This document shows, one piece after another, positions 47,701 through 55,894 of a stretch of 64,000 nt of DNA. Numbering within the stretch: the stretch's first letter is position 1; each line of letters opens with the position of its first letter. Source of the stretch: Paenibacillus luteus. GTDB taxonomy: Bacteria; Bacillota; Bacilli; Paenibacillales; Paenibacillaceae. The position numbers were made by a program, and so were the translations under genes. Under the pieces are notes generated by a model. It had not been told where the DNA came from. It did not search any database and saw nothing but the letters and a program-made list of their open reading frames with translations. The DNA lies in the NCBI RefSeq assembly GCF_006542765.1, contig NZ_SKCD01000022.1, positions 434,001 to 498,000 of the forward strand. Direction: 5' to 3'.

Positions 47701-48415
47701 CCTCGAACCGTCCGAAAAAATGTTGAATGACCATAGCCCCGCTGTCCGGATGCATCGGATCGATAGATCGTGGCTTGTGCTCTTCATAAACGATGGATAG
47801 ATGCCATTTACCCTCCGGCTTCTCCCACTGCAGTTTTCCATCCTTGATAAAGGACATTAGATCTATCATTCTCTTCGGCAGTTCGCCGTTCTCATCCTCC
47901 AACAATGCAGATGCTGAGATCACGCCAGTGGGGAGCCCCCTCTCGATCCATTCGCTCTGCCCCTCTACTATCCAGTCCAGATGCGCAAGGTTCGATCCGG
48001 CAATATCCGGTCTTTGCGCCCGAATCTCATCCGTATACCACCCTTGTCCAGGCGCACACAGCGTATAGTCGCTCAGGCTAACAGCGATGCCATATGAACC
48101 AGCCTTCGCCGCAAACCAGATAAATAGCTCCCACCATGCTTCAGAAAACAATGGCGGATCGCTCGCATACGTCAATCCCCAGGCGTCTCCTCCTTCGTCG
48201 CTATGCGCATAGTTGATTTGCAATCCCGTTATATGGTGATCCTTTAACTGCTCCAGCTGCCAAGTCAACCTTTCCTTGGTTAACGTCTCTCCGACCCACC
48301 AATAGAAAGCAACCTCGCCGTAACCTGCCGGCGGGGCAACGAAGCCCGGACACACATCAAGCTCAAAGCTTCGGCTAGGAACACCTGCTGCCGCAACTAC
48401 CTTTTCGTCATGCAT
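44726..48415 (-). CDS. GH106-like alpha-L-rhamnosidase family protein
   Basis: A cytoplasmic protein of 1229 residues. The N-terminal barrel opens with a YWWVGETLTKERLTWQLEQL segment and continues with GLQINYAHSDEGG, as in GH106 enzymes, where the Glu acids sit in the barrel. A glutamine-amidotransferase-like domain follows in the middle (about 490-600), then three or more galactose-binding-like beta-sandwiches near the C-terminus (VWVNGNEWPV, EIRVNGQHVRT). The usual family size is about 1000-1200. AAGGGGTG precedes the ATG at 48415; the frame upstream to 48472 lacks a ribosome site. The family removes alpha-L-rhamnose, as from rhamnogalacturonan. Assignment to the exact family is probable, not certain. 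Confidence 0.7.
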   Translation of the reverse strand: MHDEKVVAAAGVPSRSFELDVCPGFVAPPAGYGEVAFYWWVGETLTKERLTWQLEQLKDHHITGLQINYAHSDEGGDAWGLTYASDPPLFSEAWWELFIWFAAKAGSYGIAVSLSDYTLCAPGQGWYTDEIRAQRPDIAGSNLAHLDWIVEGQSEWIERGLPTGVISASALLEDENGELPKRMIDLMSFIKDGKLQWEKPEGKWHLSIVYEEHKPRSIDPMHPDSGAMVIQHFFGRFEERLSGISGAKLGFFFSDELDFGIRGRLWNERFREAFIHRKGYDIVQELSALFIDIGPRTAKIRLDYGDVMVALSEEHYFIPVFEWHQERGMIYGCDHGGRGKDITEFGDYFRTQRWNQGPGCDQPDFQSDLIKNKVASSIAHLYERPRTWLEGFYGTGWGTTTADVADAVFRNFVTGHNLLTLHGLYYTTFGGWWEWAPPCNHFRMPYWKHMKSFMACTERLSYLLSQGVHACDVAIVYPVAAMEAGLDGEASVRSAFEMGEHLYKGGIDFDFIDFQSLERATMEDHKFHVAGEAYRVLIIPSMRAVRYSTLEMAQLFHEAGGIVIALDWLPEASDRIGAADLELNRLVRSLFGWSASESANHGGSRTQRSQAGGIAFTVHSCEEAEEAINRAFPRDFACLSEAEESSMPYVMHRRIGFRDVYAIYGGVRGSECFFRCHGAIELWNPWDGSALILQAERVTAEGTYIKLPLDISEIQLIVFVEEKRVQASGSKLSDQMHMRSRASLQRMNLDGDWAFELLPTMDNRFGDFRQPPEEALIGAEARQFRFTYEIDNRSPHEEERHNSDYDDSSWEKATCGYGPYLRKLGPLPEAECSDELESRLVQMTSAPEGHFIEESGEVYEWDTYAYSTRYGIEGDPGHQGYHGLKGEITDHFIAIGRPSFDLTGTQYEIEKEGSVTYLWTSFDLEGETSVRMRAGGITPEKIWLNGELIKGETEQLKVKVGVNMVLLRYERAGRGHVVFERTDTPGDWSQSMPLAMSWHNNPAVLAYDVYPGASKPAAGWYRFTAPPGLEAMQITAKHRNIRVWVNGNEWPVDRDPAPAQEGGLVSFRASSTVKENRVSLVAVRIAYDNPSYGGAALPEPIRLQCGAGFMQLGDWSIIDGLTCYSGGAVYRRQLEWTLAAGPQAYAAMLDLGAVSATAEIRVNGQHVRTIVQAPWTADIAPWLKEGLNVLEVLVYNTLANHYVTIPTRYRGELTSGLLGPVRLDILGNA

Positions 48416-48465
48416 GAAATACACCCCTTCTTTATTGAAATAAGTGAGGATAAGAACCATCGATT

Positions 48466-48480
48466 CGATCATATCGGAAA
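48466..48480 (-). promoter_or_regulatory. Motif related to the GH2/GH95 promoter element
   Basis: On the minus strand TTTCCGATATGATCG, resembling TACCGATATAATCGG before the GH2 gene. TATGAT could be the -10 box, 54 bases before the GH106-like start. Confidence 0.35.
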
Positions 48481-48584
48481 TCAGCCTTTTCGAAGAGAGG
48501 AAGAGATAACTAATATGTATATAAAACTAACCTGCTTTTGTACCCGTAATGTGCTAAGATCTAAAGAAAAAGGAGGTGTATGGC

Positions 48585-49397
48585 ATGAATCATTTGCGGC
48601 TTAGGAAGTATTTCGAGGGTCTTCAGGTGAATGTGACAATGGCCGGACATGTCCGTGTGCCCTCCGACTGGAAGCATCACAATCACATCACGGCGAATAA
48701 CTGCCTTTATTATTTTATGGAAGGGGAGGGGATGCTTCAAATTCGTGATTCGTCCTTCAGTCCCCAGACTGGCGATTTGTTCGTGCTGCCTGCGGGCGCT
48801 CTTATTTCTTATTCCACTTCTCCAGACAACCCTTATCGCCAAATGTTTTGTCACTTCGACGCGACCGTAGGGCAAATCCCGCTATTTCAACTCATAGACA
48901 CGCCACTACGCATCTCTGTAAGCGATGGATTGCAAGCAGAAACGTTGTTTGGCAAGCTCATCGAACATTTTCATAGCAGCGACGTATTCGCCGCGCTTGC
49001 TATCAAATCTGCCCTGTACGAGCTGCTTCAATTTATCTGGGAACAGGAACCGCGAAAGCCGTCAGCAGTTGTCTCACCAGCCGCCGAGCGTTGGAATAAT
49101 ATCTTGAGTTATATCGACAAACACGCCGTCGGCCCGCTGACCATTGACCAGATTGCAGGCGCCTTCAATTACAGTCCAAATTATTTTTTCCGTTATTTCA
49201 AATCAGCGTTTGGCATCAGCCCACACCAATATATCATCAAAACACGCATGGAAATGGCCAAGCAGCTTCTGCTGAATACCGATTGGACAACAACTCGCAT
49301 TGCAAACGAGCTTGGCATGGAGCGTTCCCATTTCTCCCGGTTGTTCCTCGCCTCTACGGATATGACGCCGCGGCAGTTCAGGAGCCTTCATCAATAA
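48585..49397 (+). CDS. AraC-family regulator divergent from the GH106-like gene
   Basis: A 270-residue regulator with cupin-like half (QTGDLFVLPAGALISYS) and AraC domain (IAGAFNYSPNYFFRYFKSAFG and LGMERSHFSRLFLASTD). AGGAGG at 48571-48576 sets the ATG at 48585 as start; a GTG at 48576 lies inside the ribosome site. Its last 7 bases overlap the end of the convergent response-regulator gene. It probably activates the GH106-like gene. Confidence 0.88.
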   Translation: MNHLRLRKYFEGLQVNVTMAGHVRVPSDWKHHNHITANNCLYYFMEGEGMLQIRDSSFSPQTGDLFVLPAGALISYSTSPDNPYRQMFCHFDATVGQIPLFQLIDTPLRISVSDGLQAETLFGKLIEHFHSSDVFAALAIKSALYELLQFIWEQEPRKPSAVVSPAAERWNNILSYIDKHAVGPLTIDQIAGAFNYSPNYFFRYFKSAFGISPHQYIIKTRMEMAKQLLLNTDWTTTRIANELGMERSHFSRLFLASTDMTPRQFRSLHQ

Positions 49398-50143
49398 CAA
49401 CCTGATTTCCTATACTCTCCGGGAGTGACACCTACCGTTTTCCGAAAAACCTTATAGAACGTGCGGCTGTTGTCATATCCGACGCATTTGGCGATTTTAT
49501 CCAAGGGGAGATCTTTGGTACCCACGAGCAATTGCTTCGCTTTTTCAATGCGTACCTGATTCATATATTTGACAAAGGTGTCGCCCGTCTCTCTTTTGAA
49601 TATTTGTCCGACATAGCTTGGATGAAGGTTTAGGGTTGCCGCTACATCAGGCAAGGAAATATCCTTCATATAATTCATTTCAATAAAAGCCTTCATGAGC
49701 GAAATATTCTCGTTCTGTGGGGACGCCGTTAGGTCATTCAATGATAACGGATCTGGAAGGTGCTGTTTTTCTTCCAGCAGCACCAAGGCGATTCGCTTCA
49801 GCAGCTCGGCGAGCTCGTGCTGATTGACGGGCTTTAGCATATAATCCACGACCTGCAGTTGAACCGCTTTGCGTGCATACTCGAATACATCATGTCCGGT
49901 TAGAATAATGAACCGTTTCACCTTTTTCTGCTGCGCTTGTTTAATGAACTCAAGACCATCAATTCCCGGCATATGGATATCCGTAATGATAAGGTCCGGC
50001 TGAAAATAGTCAATTTTCTCCAATGCGTCGATCCCGTCGCTAGCCAATATAATTTTGCCAAACGGTGTATTTTCTTCCTCAATCATATCCCGAATGCCCT
50101 CTAGTATTATGGGTTCGTCATCCACGATCATCAGCTTCAGCAT
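49391..50143 (-). CDS. YesN-like response regulator (short form), importer C
   Basis: A 250-residue response regulator: receiver domain (about 1-120; acidic pair in IVDDE, Asp55 in ITDIHMPG, Lys in YMLKPVN) joined almost directly to an AraC domain (LNLHPSYVGQIFKRETG and VGYDNSRTFYKVFRKTVG). It lacks the long middle region of the 525-residue regulator of importer B. CGGAGGAG precedes the ATG at 50143, and the gene overlaps the kinase gene by 26 bases, so the two are translationally coupled. Target: probably the importer C operon. Confidence 0.93.
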   Translation of the reverse strand: MLKLMIVDDEPIILEGIRDMIEEENTPFGKIILASDGIDALEKIDYFQPDLIITDIHMPGIDGLEFIKQAQQKKVKRFIILTGHDVFEYARKAVQLQVVDYMLKPVNQHELAELLKRIALVLLEEKQHLPDPLSLNDLTASPQNENISLMKAFIEMNYMKDISLPDVAATLNLHPSYVGQIFKRETGDTFVKYMNQVRIEKAKQLLVGTKDLPLDKIAKCVGYDNSRTFYKVFRKTVGVTPGEYRKSGCY

Positions 50144-51881
50144 GCTTGATCTCCTCCGTTTGCAGAATAAGAGTAAACGTCGTTCCCTGTCCTTCCCCAC
50201 TTTTGACAAGCATTTTCGATTCCTTGCCGAAATATGCCTTTACGCGCTCTGTTACATTGCCGAGACCAATGCCCGTTCCAGTCGATAATGCGAGGTCGGC
50301 TATACCGCCGTGAAGTCTTAGCCGCAGATTCGATAGCTTCGGTTCTGGAATACCCGTTCCATTATCCATAACATGGATTTCAATAGCATCTTGAGCTCTT
50401 TTGAAATGAATGGCTATCGTCTTCGTCCCCCGGATGTTCGACAGTCCGTGAATCATGCTATTTTCTACGAGCGGCTGCAATATAAATCTCGGACAACGAA
50501 CCTTGAGCAGCTCTTCATCCGATTCAAGCTCGAACAGAAGATCCCTCATCCGAATCTGATGAATAGCGAAATAGGCCTTGACATGCTCCAACTCCTCCTC
50601 AAGCGTCGTATCATTCGTTTGCGATAAGCTATAGCGAAGGAGATTGCCTAAGGAATATGCCATCTCAGCTACCGTATAATCCTTGTTTGACCTAGCAAGC
50701 ATTCGCATCGTCTCCAGCGTGTTGTATAAAAAATGAGGCTGGATTTGCGCTTGCAGCATTTTGAAATCTGCATCCTTCTTCAGCAGCTCCACCTTTTGCA
50801 CGCGATTGACGAGTTCATCGATGCGCCCGATCATGGCGTTGTAATTAGATAAGAGGAAGCCGATCTCATCCTTGCCCTGTTTTCCCGAATAGGGGGTTCC
50901 TATATCATCCAAGCCGACTTTGCGCATATGGCGGGAAAGCAGCAAAATCCGCTTTGTAAGCGATGACAATAGAACGTAATAAAATACTGATAGCAGGCCA
51001 AGAAGTACGATCCCAGCGCCTGCAAGCCAAAGCTTCGTCCACAAAAATTGGAACAGGGCGTCTTGTTTATTGATTTCAACAACGGTTAAGCCGAAGCGCG
51101 GCACTTGTACGGAATTGACCATCAGCCTCTTTCCGTCAACAAGGAATGTACTGTCCTCTCTGGTCAAAACGGATGATTTGATCCCCGCAAGCAGTCCGGC
51201 GCGGATGAGCGTTTCCCTCTTCGAGCTGAAGACAGTGCCCTCCGAATCCATCAGTAAAATCGTATTTTGCGGATGAATAGCGCTAAGCGCTTTCATAAAC
51301 TCCTCTATGAGTGCTGATTTTACCGAAATTTCAACAATGCCAAGCTCGCTTGTATAGGTTTCACTATAAAGCTTGTGGTAGTATACCAAGGAAGCTTCTG
51401 ACCCGGCAACGTTTGATTTCTTCCACAGCCCTTTTACCGGAAGCAGCTTTTTCTTCTCCTCGTTGCTCAGCTTGCTCTCTATCTCCGAATAGTCCGCGAA
51501 TTCAGGGAAAGATAACAGCCTGTTCTGCGTTTTAGGGTACACGACAAGCTGCTCGACCATCGGCTCGCCAAGAGATGCGAATGCAAAGGCGGGACTGATC
51601 TCCTTTAAATATGAGTAAATAAGATCCCTATCATACACGTAATCCCCCCGCAAAAAGTCTAGCAAGGCGGTATTATTTTGGTAGATGGAATACAAAGATT
51701 CGATCTTAGACAGTCTGGCTTCCAAATTTGCCCCCTGCTGTTCGATATTTTGCTGATTAGTCAATTGATACTGCGTGATCAATCGTCCATAGAGCTGATT
51801 ATAGACAAACGCCGAAAAAATAAGGAACGGAAGAACAATAAGAAAAATATATCCCACGACCATTTTAGTACTTATGCGCAT
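50118..51881 (-). CDS. YesM-like sensor histidine kinase, importer C
   Basis: Membrane kinase of 587 residues. Helix one at about 8-28, extracellular sensor, helix two at about 282-305, HAMP-like linker, then the kinase domain with phospho-acceptor His383 (AQIQPHFLYNTLE), PLVENSMIHGL and MDNGTGI. CGGGGAG precedes the ATG at 51881. It follows the importer C binding-protein gene and overlaps the response-regulator gene. It likely senses the sugar imported by C. Confidence 0.93.
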   Translation of the reverse strand: MRISTKMVVGYIFLIVLPFLIFSAFVYNQLYGRLITQYQLTNQQNIEQQGANLEARLSKIESLYSIYQNNTALLDFLRGDYVYDRDLIYSYLKEISPAFAFASLGEPMVEQLVVYPKTQNRLLSFPEFADYSEIESKLSNEEKKKLLPVKGLWKKSNVAGSEASLVYYHKLYSETYTSELGIVEISVKSALIEEFMKALSAIHPQNTILLMDSEGTVFSSKRETLIRAGLLAGIKSSVLTREDSTFLVDGKRLMVNSVQVPRFGLTVVEINKQDALFQFLWTKLWLAGAGIVLLGLLSVFYYVLLSSLTKRILLLSRHMRKVGLDDIGTPYSGKQGKDEIGFLLSNYNAMIGRIDELVNRVQKVELLKKDADFKMLQAQIQPHFLYNTLETMRMLARSNKDYTVAEMAYSLGNLLRYSLSQTNDTTLEEELEHVKAYFAIHQIRMRDLLFELESDEELLKVRCPRFILQPLVENSMIHGLSNIRGTKTIAIHFKRAQDAIEIHVMDNGTGIPEPKLSNLRLRLHGGIADLALSTGTGIGLGNVTERVKAYFGKESKMLVKSGEGQGTTFTLILQTEEIKHAEADDRG

Positions 51882-51922
51882 AATAACTAATCTCCCCGAT
51901 GAAATAGAAAATGGAAGCAAGC

Positions 51923-51971
51923 GAGCTCATACGGAAAGCCGCCCTTGCGGGCTGACCTTCCATATGAGCTT
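51923..51971 (-). terminator. Long hairpin between importer C binding-protein gene and kinase gene
   Basis: AGCTCATA.GGAA....GCCC pairs with GGGC....TTCC.TATGAGCT around TTGC. No clear T-run follows. Its position and CCC-TTGC-GGG tip match the hairpin in the importer B operon (23503-23532). It may be a leaky terminator or mRNA stabiliser. Confidence 0.55.
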
Positions 51972-51983
51972 ATAAGCAACCCC

Positions 51984-53555
51984 TTATTTCGTCAAGCTAT
52001 CATACTTTTCCTTTAAAGGCCCGTATTGCTCGGTTGCCCAAGCTTCTAGCTTCGACATTCCGATCTTCTCGGCTTTTTTCAATATCTCTTCGTAAGCTTG
52101 TTCAGCTTCAGCTTCCGTTGGTGCCAAATACACCTTTGTAACCTCCGTTTTCACCATGTTGTCAATGTTGGTACGAATGATCTGTTCGGGAGAATCCGTA
52201 TCCGGATTAATCATTCCGATTGCTGGGTTGAAAGTTGTAATCTTCGAGTACGCTTCGCCTTGACGAGTCGTTTCCGAATCGCTCTTGTATGTTCCCAGTG
52301 CCATACCAACACCCGTCTCTGTTGGAACACCCCACCAATAAACGCCTTTTCCTTTAAGCGTCTCCAAATCCTGAACATTATAGTTGAACTCCGGATATCC
52401 AGCCTCGTTCCATGTCCAGTCCTGTCCTTCAATTCCCCATTCCGCTGTACGCCATCCCTCTTCCGAATACAAATATTCAAGGAATTTTACAGTCGCTTCT
52501 ACATTTTTGTTGTTCTTCGACACATACATGCCAAGTCCGCCGGTTCCGGTACTAACAACCGAGGCTTCAGCTCCGAGAGGCTCGGCAAGCTGGATAAATT
52601 CTAAGCCTGAGTCTTTACTGGAAGCATTGAGACGATCCGCGCCAGAATAGGTCCACGTGTAAGCAAAGCCTTTGCCGGAAACCATCATTTGCTCCGTCTC
52701 CGATTCATTCTTGTAGGCAAAGTTTTCCGATGTAACATATCCATTGCGATACAAGCTGTTCACATACAGCATTGATTTACGAGTGGCATCTTGTCTGAGA
52801 TAATATTCAATTTTCCCGTCTTTATCAGCAAATCCACCTACTGCTCCATATTGTGTGTCAAAGTAAGGACGCTGCCAGTTCGGATTAAGAATAAGCGGCG
52901 TCATGTCCGGATGTTTCTCCTTAACAGCAGCGAATGCTTTATCTAAATCTTCAAGCGTCTTAATAGCCGGATTGCCGATTTCCTCCAAAATATCTTTGCG
53001 AAGCGTTATCCCTGGAACCATCATATGGGCATATGGACTGGCTTTCCATTCCGCTTCGGTTGAGAAATCGTTCCGAATCGCGTAATAGTTGCCGTCGCTT
53101 ACCGTATTGACGAGCTCCTTGACCGGATCGAACTTCACGCCAGGGGCATATTTCGGAAAAATCTCATTATAAGGAAGACTGATGTTGCCATCCGACATGA
53201 GCTTGAAGTTGAACGAAACGACGATATCGGGCAAATCTCCCGAAGCGACCATCAGGGCAAGCTGCTTATCATCCGTAGCCACTGTAATTTTCGGCTTAAC
53301 GCCTGTTGCTTTCGTAATCGCTTCTGGTATTTCACCTTTCCAGTCCTGGAACGGATACCATGTGGCATCGACGAACATTGTCAGCTCGACCGGTTCCTCT
53401 GTCCCGTTATTGCCAGCAGTTTCTCCTTCCGCTTTACCGTTGTTCGTGCTCACCGTTCCGTTATTGCTGCTGTTGTTGCTGCAAGCCGAAAGTGCTCCTC
53501 CTACCAGTAATACTACTGCGAACATGACAATAATCAGTTTATAGCTCTTATTCAT
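51984..53555 (-). CDS. Extracellular sugar-binding lipoprotein of importer C (LplA-like)
   Basis: Binding protein of 523 residues, lipobox at Cys25 (GGALSACSNN). A second ATG at 53561 touches the GGGGG ribosome site, so the ATG at 53555 is preferred. It is third in the permease-permease-binding protein order, 76 bases after the second permease gene. The kinase pair follows. Ligand unknown; neighbours suggest a rhamnose- or fucose-containing oligosaccharide. Confidence 0.9.
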   Translation of the reverse strand: MNKSYKLIIVMFAVVLLVGGALSACSNNSSNNGTVSTNNGKAEGETAGNNGTEEPVELTMFVDATWYPFQDWKGEIPEAITKATGVKPKITVATDDKQLALMVASGDLPDIVVSFNFKLMSDGNISLPYNEIFPKYAPGVKFDPVKELVNTVSDGNYYAIRNDFSTEAEWKASPYAHMMVPGITLRKDILEEIGNPAIKTLEDLDKAFAAVKEKHPDMTPLILNPNWQRPYFDTQYGAVGGFADKDGKIEYYLRQDATRKSMLYVNSLYRNGYVTSENFAYKNESETEQMMVSGKGFAYTWTYSGADRLNASSKDSGLEFIQLAEPLGAEASVVSTGTGGLGMYVSKNNKNVEATVKFLEYLYSEEGWRTAEWGIEGQDWTWNEAGYPEFNYNVQDLETLKGKGVYWWGVPTETGVGMALGTYKSDSETTRQGEAYSKITTFNPAIGMINPDTDSPEQIIRTNIDNMVKTEVTKVYLAPTEAEAEQAYEEILKKAEKIGMSKLEAWATEQYGPLKEKYDSLTK

Positions 53556-53631
53556 TCCCATACCCCCGTCTATAATAGTCTTATTTTAAGGCCGCCAGTC
53601 CGATTATGAAAGAGACGGCCGAAAAACCGCA

Positions 53632-54513
53632 TCAGCCTTTGACTGAACCTAACATCATGCCGGATACAAAATACTTTTGCAAAAACGGATAGACACCAAG
53701 AATAGGAACGATCGATACAACCATCGCTGTCGCTTGGACCGAGAAAGGCGTAACGCTGGAACGCGACATCGCTGCCGCTTGTGCATCTCCCGACGGCACC
53801 ATGGATTGGTTAATAACCTGCATCATCCGGTAGGTCAGCGTACGAAGCCCTTCATCCTGTACGAAGTAAGCTGAATCCAGCCATGCATTCCATTGACCGG
53901 AGCCGATGAACAAGCTCATCGTAGCAAGAAGCGGCATCGAGACCGGAAGAATGATTTTGGCAAAGATCCGCACCTCCGATGCTCCGTCAATTCTAGCCGA
54001 CTCACCCAGTTCTTCAGGAATATCCGTAAAAAACGAGATCGCAATCAATAGGAAAAATAAATTAAGCATGCCCGGAATGACATAAACACCGAATGTGTTA
54101 ATAAGCCCAAGGCTCTTCAGCACGATATAAAAAGCGATAATACCGCCGGAGAAATTCATCGCTATTACGACGATTGTGAAGTAGCTCTTACGGAAGATGA
54201 GATCCCGTTTAGCAAGACCATATGCAACAAGCCCGGTAAACAAGACGCCTAGAAACGTTCCGACAATGGTCCTTAATAGCGAAATGCCGAATGCGCTGAT
54301 CCACTTTGGATCCTCGAGAAAATAGAGATAGTTGCCGAACGTGAATTGCCTTGGCCACAGGTACATGCCTCCTGACGCTGTATCTGTACCTGCATTAAAG
54401 GTAATCAACAAAATATAGTAGAAAGGATATAGAGTAACGAAGACGACGATGATCAGGATGATCGAAATGATCGTATCCAATACCCGATCCTCCATCGTTT
54501 TTCTTCTGCGCAT
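53632..54513 (-). CDS. ABC sugar importer permease (LplC-like), importer C
   Basis: A 293-residue permease with six predicted helices, contact loop DGASEVRIFAKIILPVSMP and C-terminus FVSGMMLGSVKG. The gene follows the LplB-like one by 31 bases. AGTGGTGA lies upstream of the ATG; an alternative Met at codon 7 has no ribosome site. Confidence 0.9.
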   Translation of the reverse strand: MRRRKTMEDRVLDTIISIILIIVVFVTLYPFYYILLITFNAGTDTASGGMYLWPRQFTFGNYLYFLEDPKWISAFGISLLRTIVGTFLGVLFTGLVAYGLAKRDLIFRKSYFTIVVIAMNFSGGIIAFYIVLKSLGLINTFGVYVIPGMLNLFFLLIAISFFTDIPEELGESARIDGASEVRIFAKIILPVSMPLLATMSLFIGSGQWNAWLDSAYFVQDEGLRTLTYRMMQVINQSMVPSGDAQAAAMSRSSVTPFSVQATAMVVSIVPILGVYPFLQKYFVSGMMLGSVKG

Positions 54514-54544
54514 GATGAATCACCACTCTCAAGTTTCTTGTTCG

Positions 54545-55468
54545 TCAGAATAATCCAGTGCCCGATACTCGTTTGGCAATAGCGTTGCTAGTGAATATCA
54601 GGAAAACGGATATAAGTGATTGCATAAGATCAATAGCCGTAGCAAATGAGAATCTTCCTTGGGCAAGGCCGATCGTGAAGGCATAGGTCTGAATGATCTG
54701 AGATTTCTCGCTATTAATCGTATTGCCTAGCAGCATCGATTGCTCAAAGTTCGATCCAACTAACCCACCGCCCAGCATGCTCCCAATCGTCAATATTAGG
54801 ACAACGATGCTTGCGCCCTTCAGACCCGGCAGTGTAATGTGGATAATTCGTTTGAGACGGCTTGCACCATCCATCTCAGCAGCTTCGTATAATGAAGGAT
54901 CAATTCCGGCAAGCGCAGCAAGAAAAATAATCGTCCACCAGCCCGCTTCTTTCCATATAGCCGTTGATACAGCTAGTCCCCAGAAGGCATCCGGATCGGT
55001 TAAAATGGACAACGGCTCCTTAATCATATGAATCGATTGCAGAAAATCGTTGACGATGCCAAAGCTTGACGAGAAGAACGCATAGGATATGCCAGTAACG
55101 ACTACCCATGAAATGAAATGCGGCAAATAACTGACCGTTTGTACGAATCGTTTCACAAATACATGCCTAACTTCGCTAAGAAGAATGGCGAACAGGATAG
55201 GAATTGGATACGAAAAAACAATTTTCAACAGGCTGAGCACTAACGTATTGCGCACAAGCATCGGGAAATTATAGTCATTTATGAGCTCCTTAAAGTGTGA
55301 CAAGCCTGCCCAGGAACTGCTGAAGATGCCATCGATGCCGGTTGATATTTTATAATTTTTGAAGGCAATGATGATTCCGAACATCGGAATATAACTGAAC
55401 ACGAGCAGGAACAACAATCCAATCCATACAAATACCTGGAAGGGCAACTGTCTTTTAAACTGTTTCAA
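54545..55468 (-). CDS. ABC sugar importer permease (LplB-like), importer C; start unclear
   Basis: First gene of the importer C operon, about 307 residues, six helices, contact loop EAAEMDGASRLKRIIHITLP. The TTG at 55468 is the first usual start codon but has no ribosome site close by. AAAGGAGAGG lies at 55495-55504, about 8-11 bases before an in-frame ATT at 55484-55486. Translation may begin at that ATT, adding six residues. The gap upstream holds the operon's promoter and the terminator at 55635-55680. Confidence 0.86.
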   Translation of the reverse strand: MKQFKRQLPFQVFVWIGLLFLLVFSYIPMFGIIIAFKNYKISTGIDGIFSSSWAGLSHFKELINDYNFPMLVRNTLVLSLLKIVFSYPIPILFAILLSEVRHVFVKRFVQTVSYLPHFISWVVVTGISYAFFSSSFGIVNDFLQSIHMIKEPLSILTDPDAFWGLAVSTAIWKEAGWWTIIFLAALAGIDPSLYEAAEMDGASRLKRIIHITLPGLKGASIVVLILTIGSMLGGGLVGSNFEQSMLLGNTINSEKSQIIQTYAFTIGLAQGRFSFATAIDLMQSLISVFLIFTSNAIAKRVSGTGLF

Positions 55469-55634
55469 AAATACGGTTTTCTGAATGGGATTCGCCTCTC
55501 CTTTCGGTCTATATCGGGCTAGCTAGCTGCGATGCGACCTCTTGTTTCTCATTATAAAAGCGCATACATTTTATGAAAACGGTTCATTTCGCATAAATTG
55601 ATGTCCTTTTTCAAGGTGGTCCATATGGCAAAAG

Positions 55635-55680
55635 AAAAAAGAACCAATCATTGTCGGAAAACAATGATTGGTTCTTTTTT
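55635..55680. terminator. Strong bidirectional terminator
   Basis: A perfect 20-bp stem (AAAAAAGAACCAATCATTGT and complement) with loop CGGAAA and T-runs on both strands. It most likely ends the minus-strand unit of the small SLH gene, although that gene stops 215 bases earlier. The stretch 55681-55894 carries no recognised gene. Confidence 0.9.
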
Positions 55681-55894
55681 AGGTTGATAGGTATAAAGAA
55701 AGCAATTAAAACCATTTCCAATTATATTATTAAGACTCCTTTTCTAAAAGTCGCACTCCTTACTTTTTGATCGTCTCGATTGGGATCACTCCGATAAATT
55801 CAGTTAAAGCATCGTCCTGTCTGGGTTCTCACAGCTCGCTTAAAGCTTTAATCAGATGGCAACCGAAGTTTGGGGACGAAATTCTTCCCCTATC

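Noticed and set aside
55571..55585. ATGAAAACGGTTCAT near the importer C promoter as a cre site
   Set aside because: It is palindromic, but the final CA of the CcpA consensus is not matched at the right spacing.
55760..55856. Minus-strand frame past the small SLH gene, interrupted by TGA (LIKALSEL then DDALTEFIGVIPIETIKK)
   Set aside because: It might be a frameshifted former C-terminus of the SLH protein, but the frames between it and the SLH stop do not join cleanly and no homology can be claimed.
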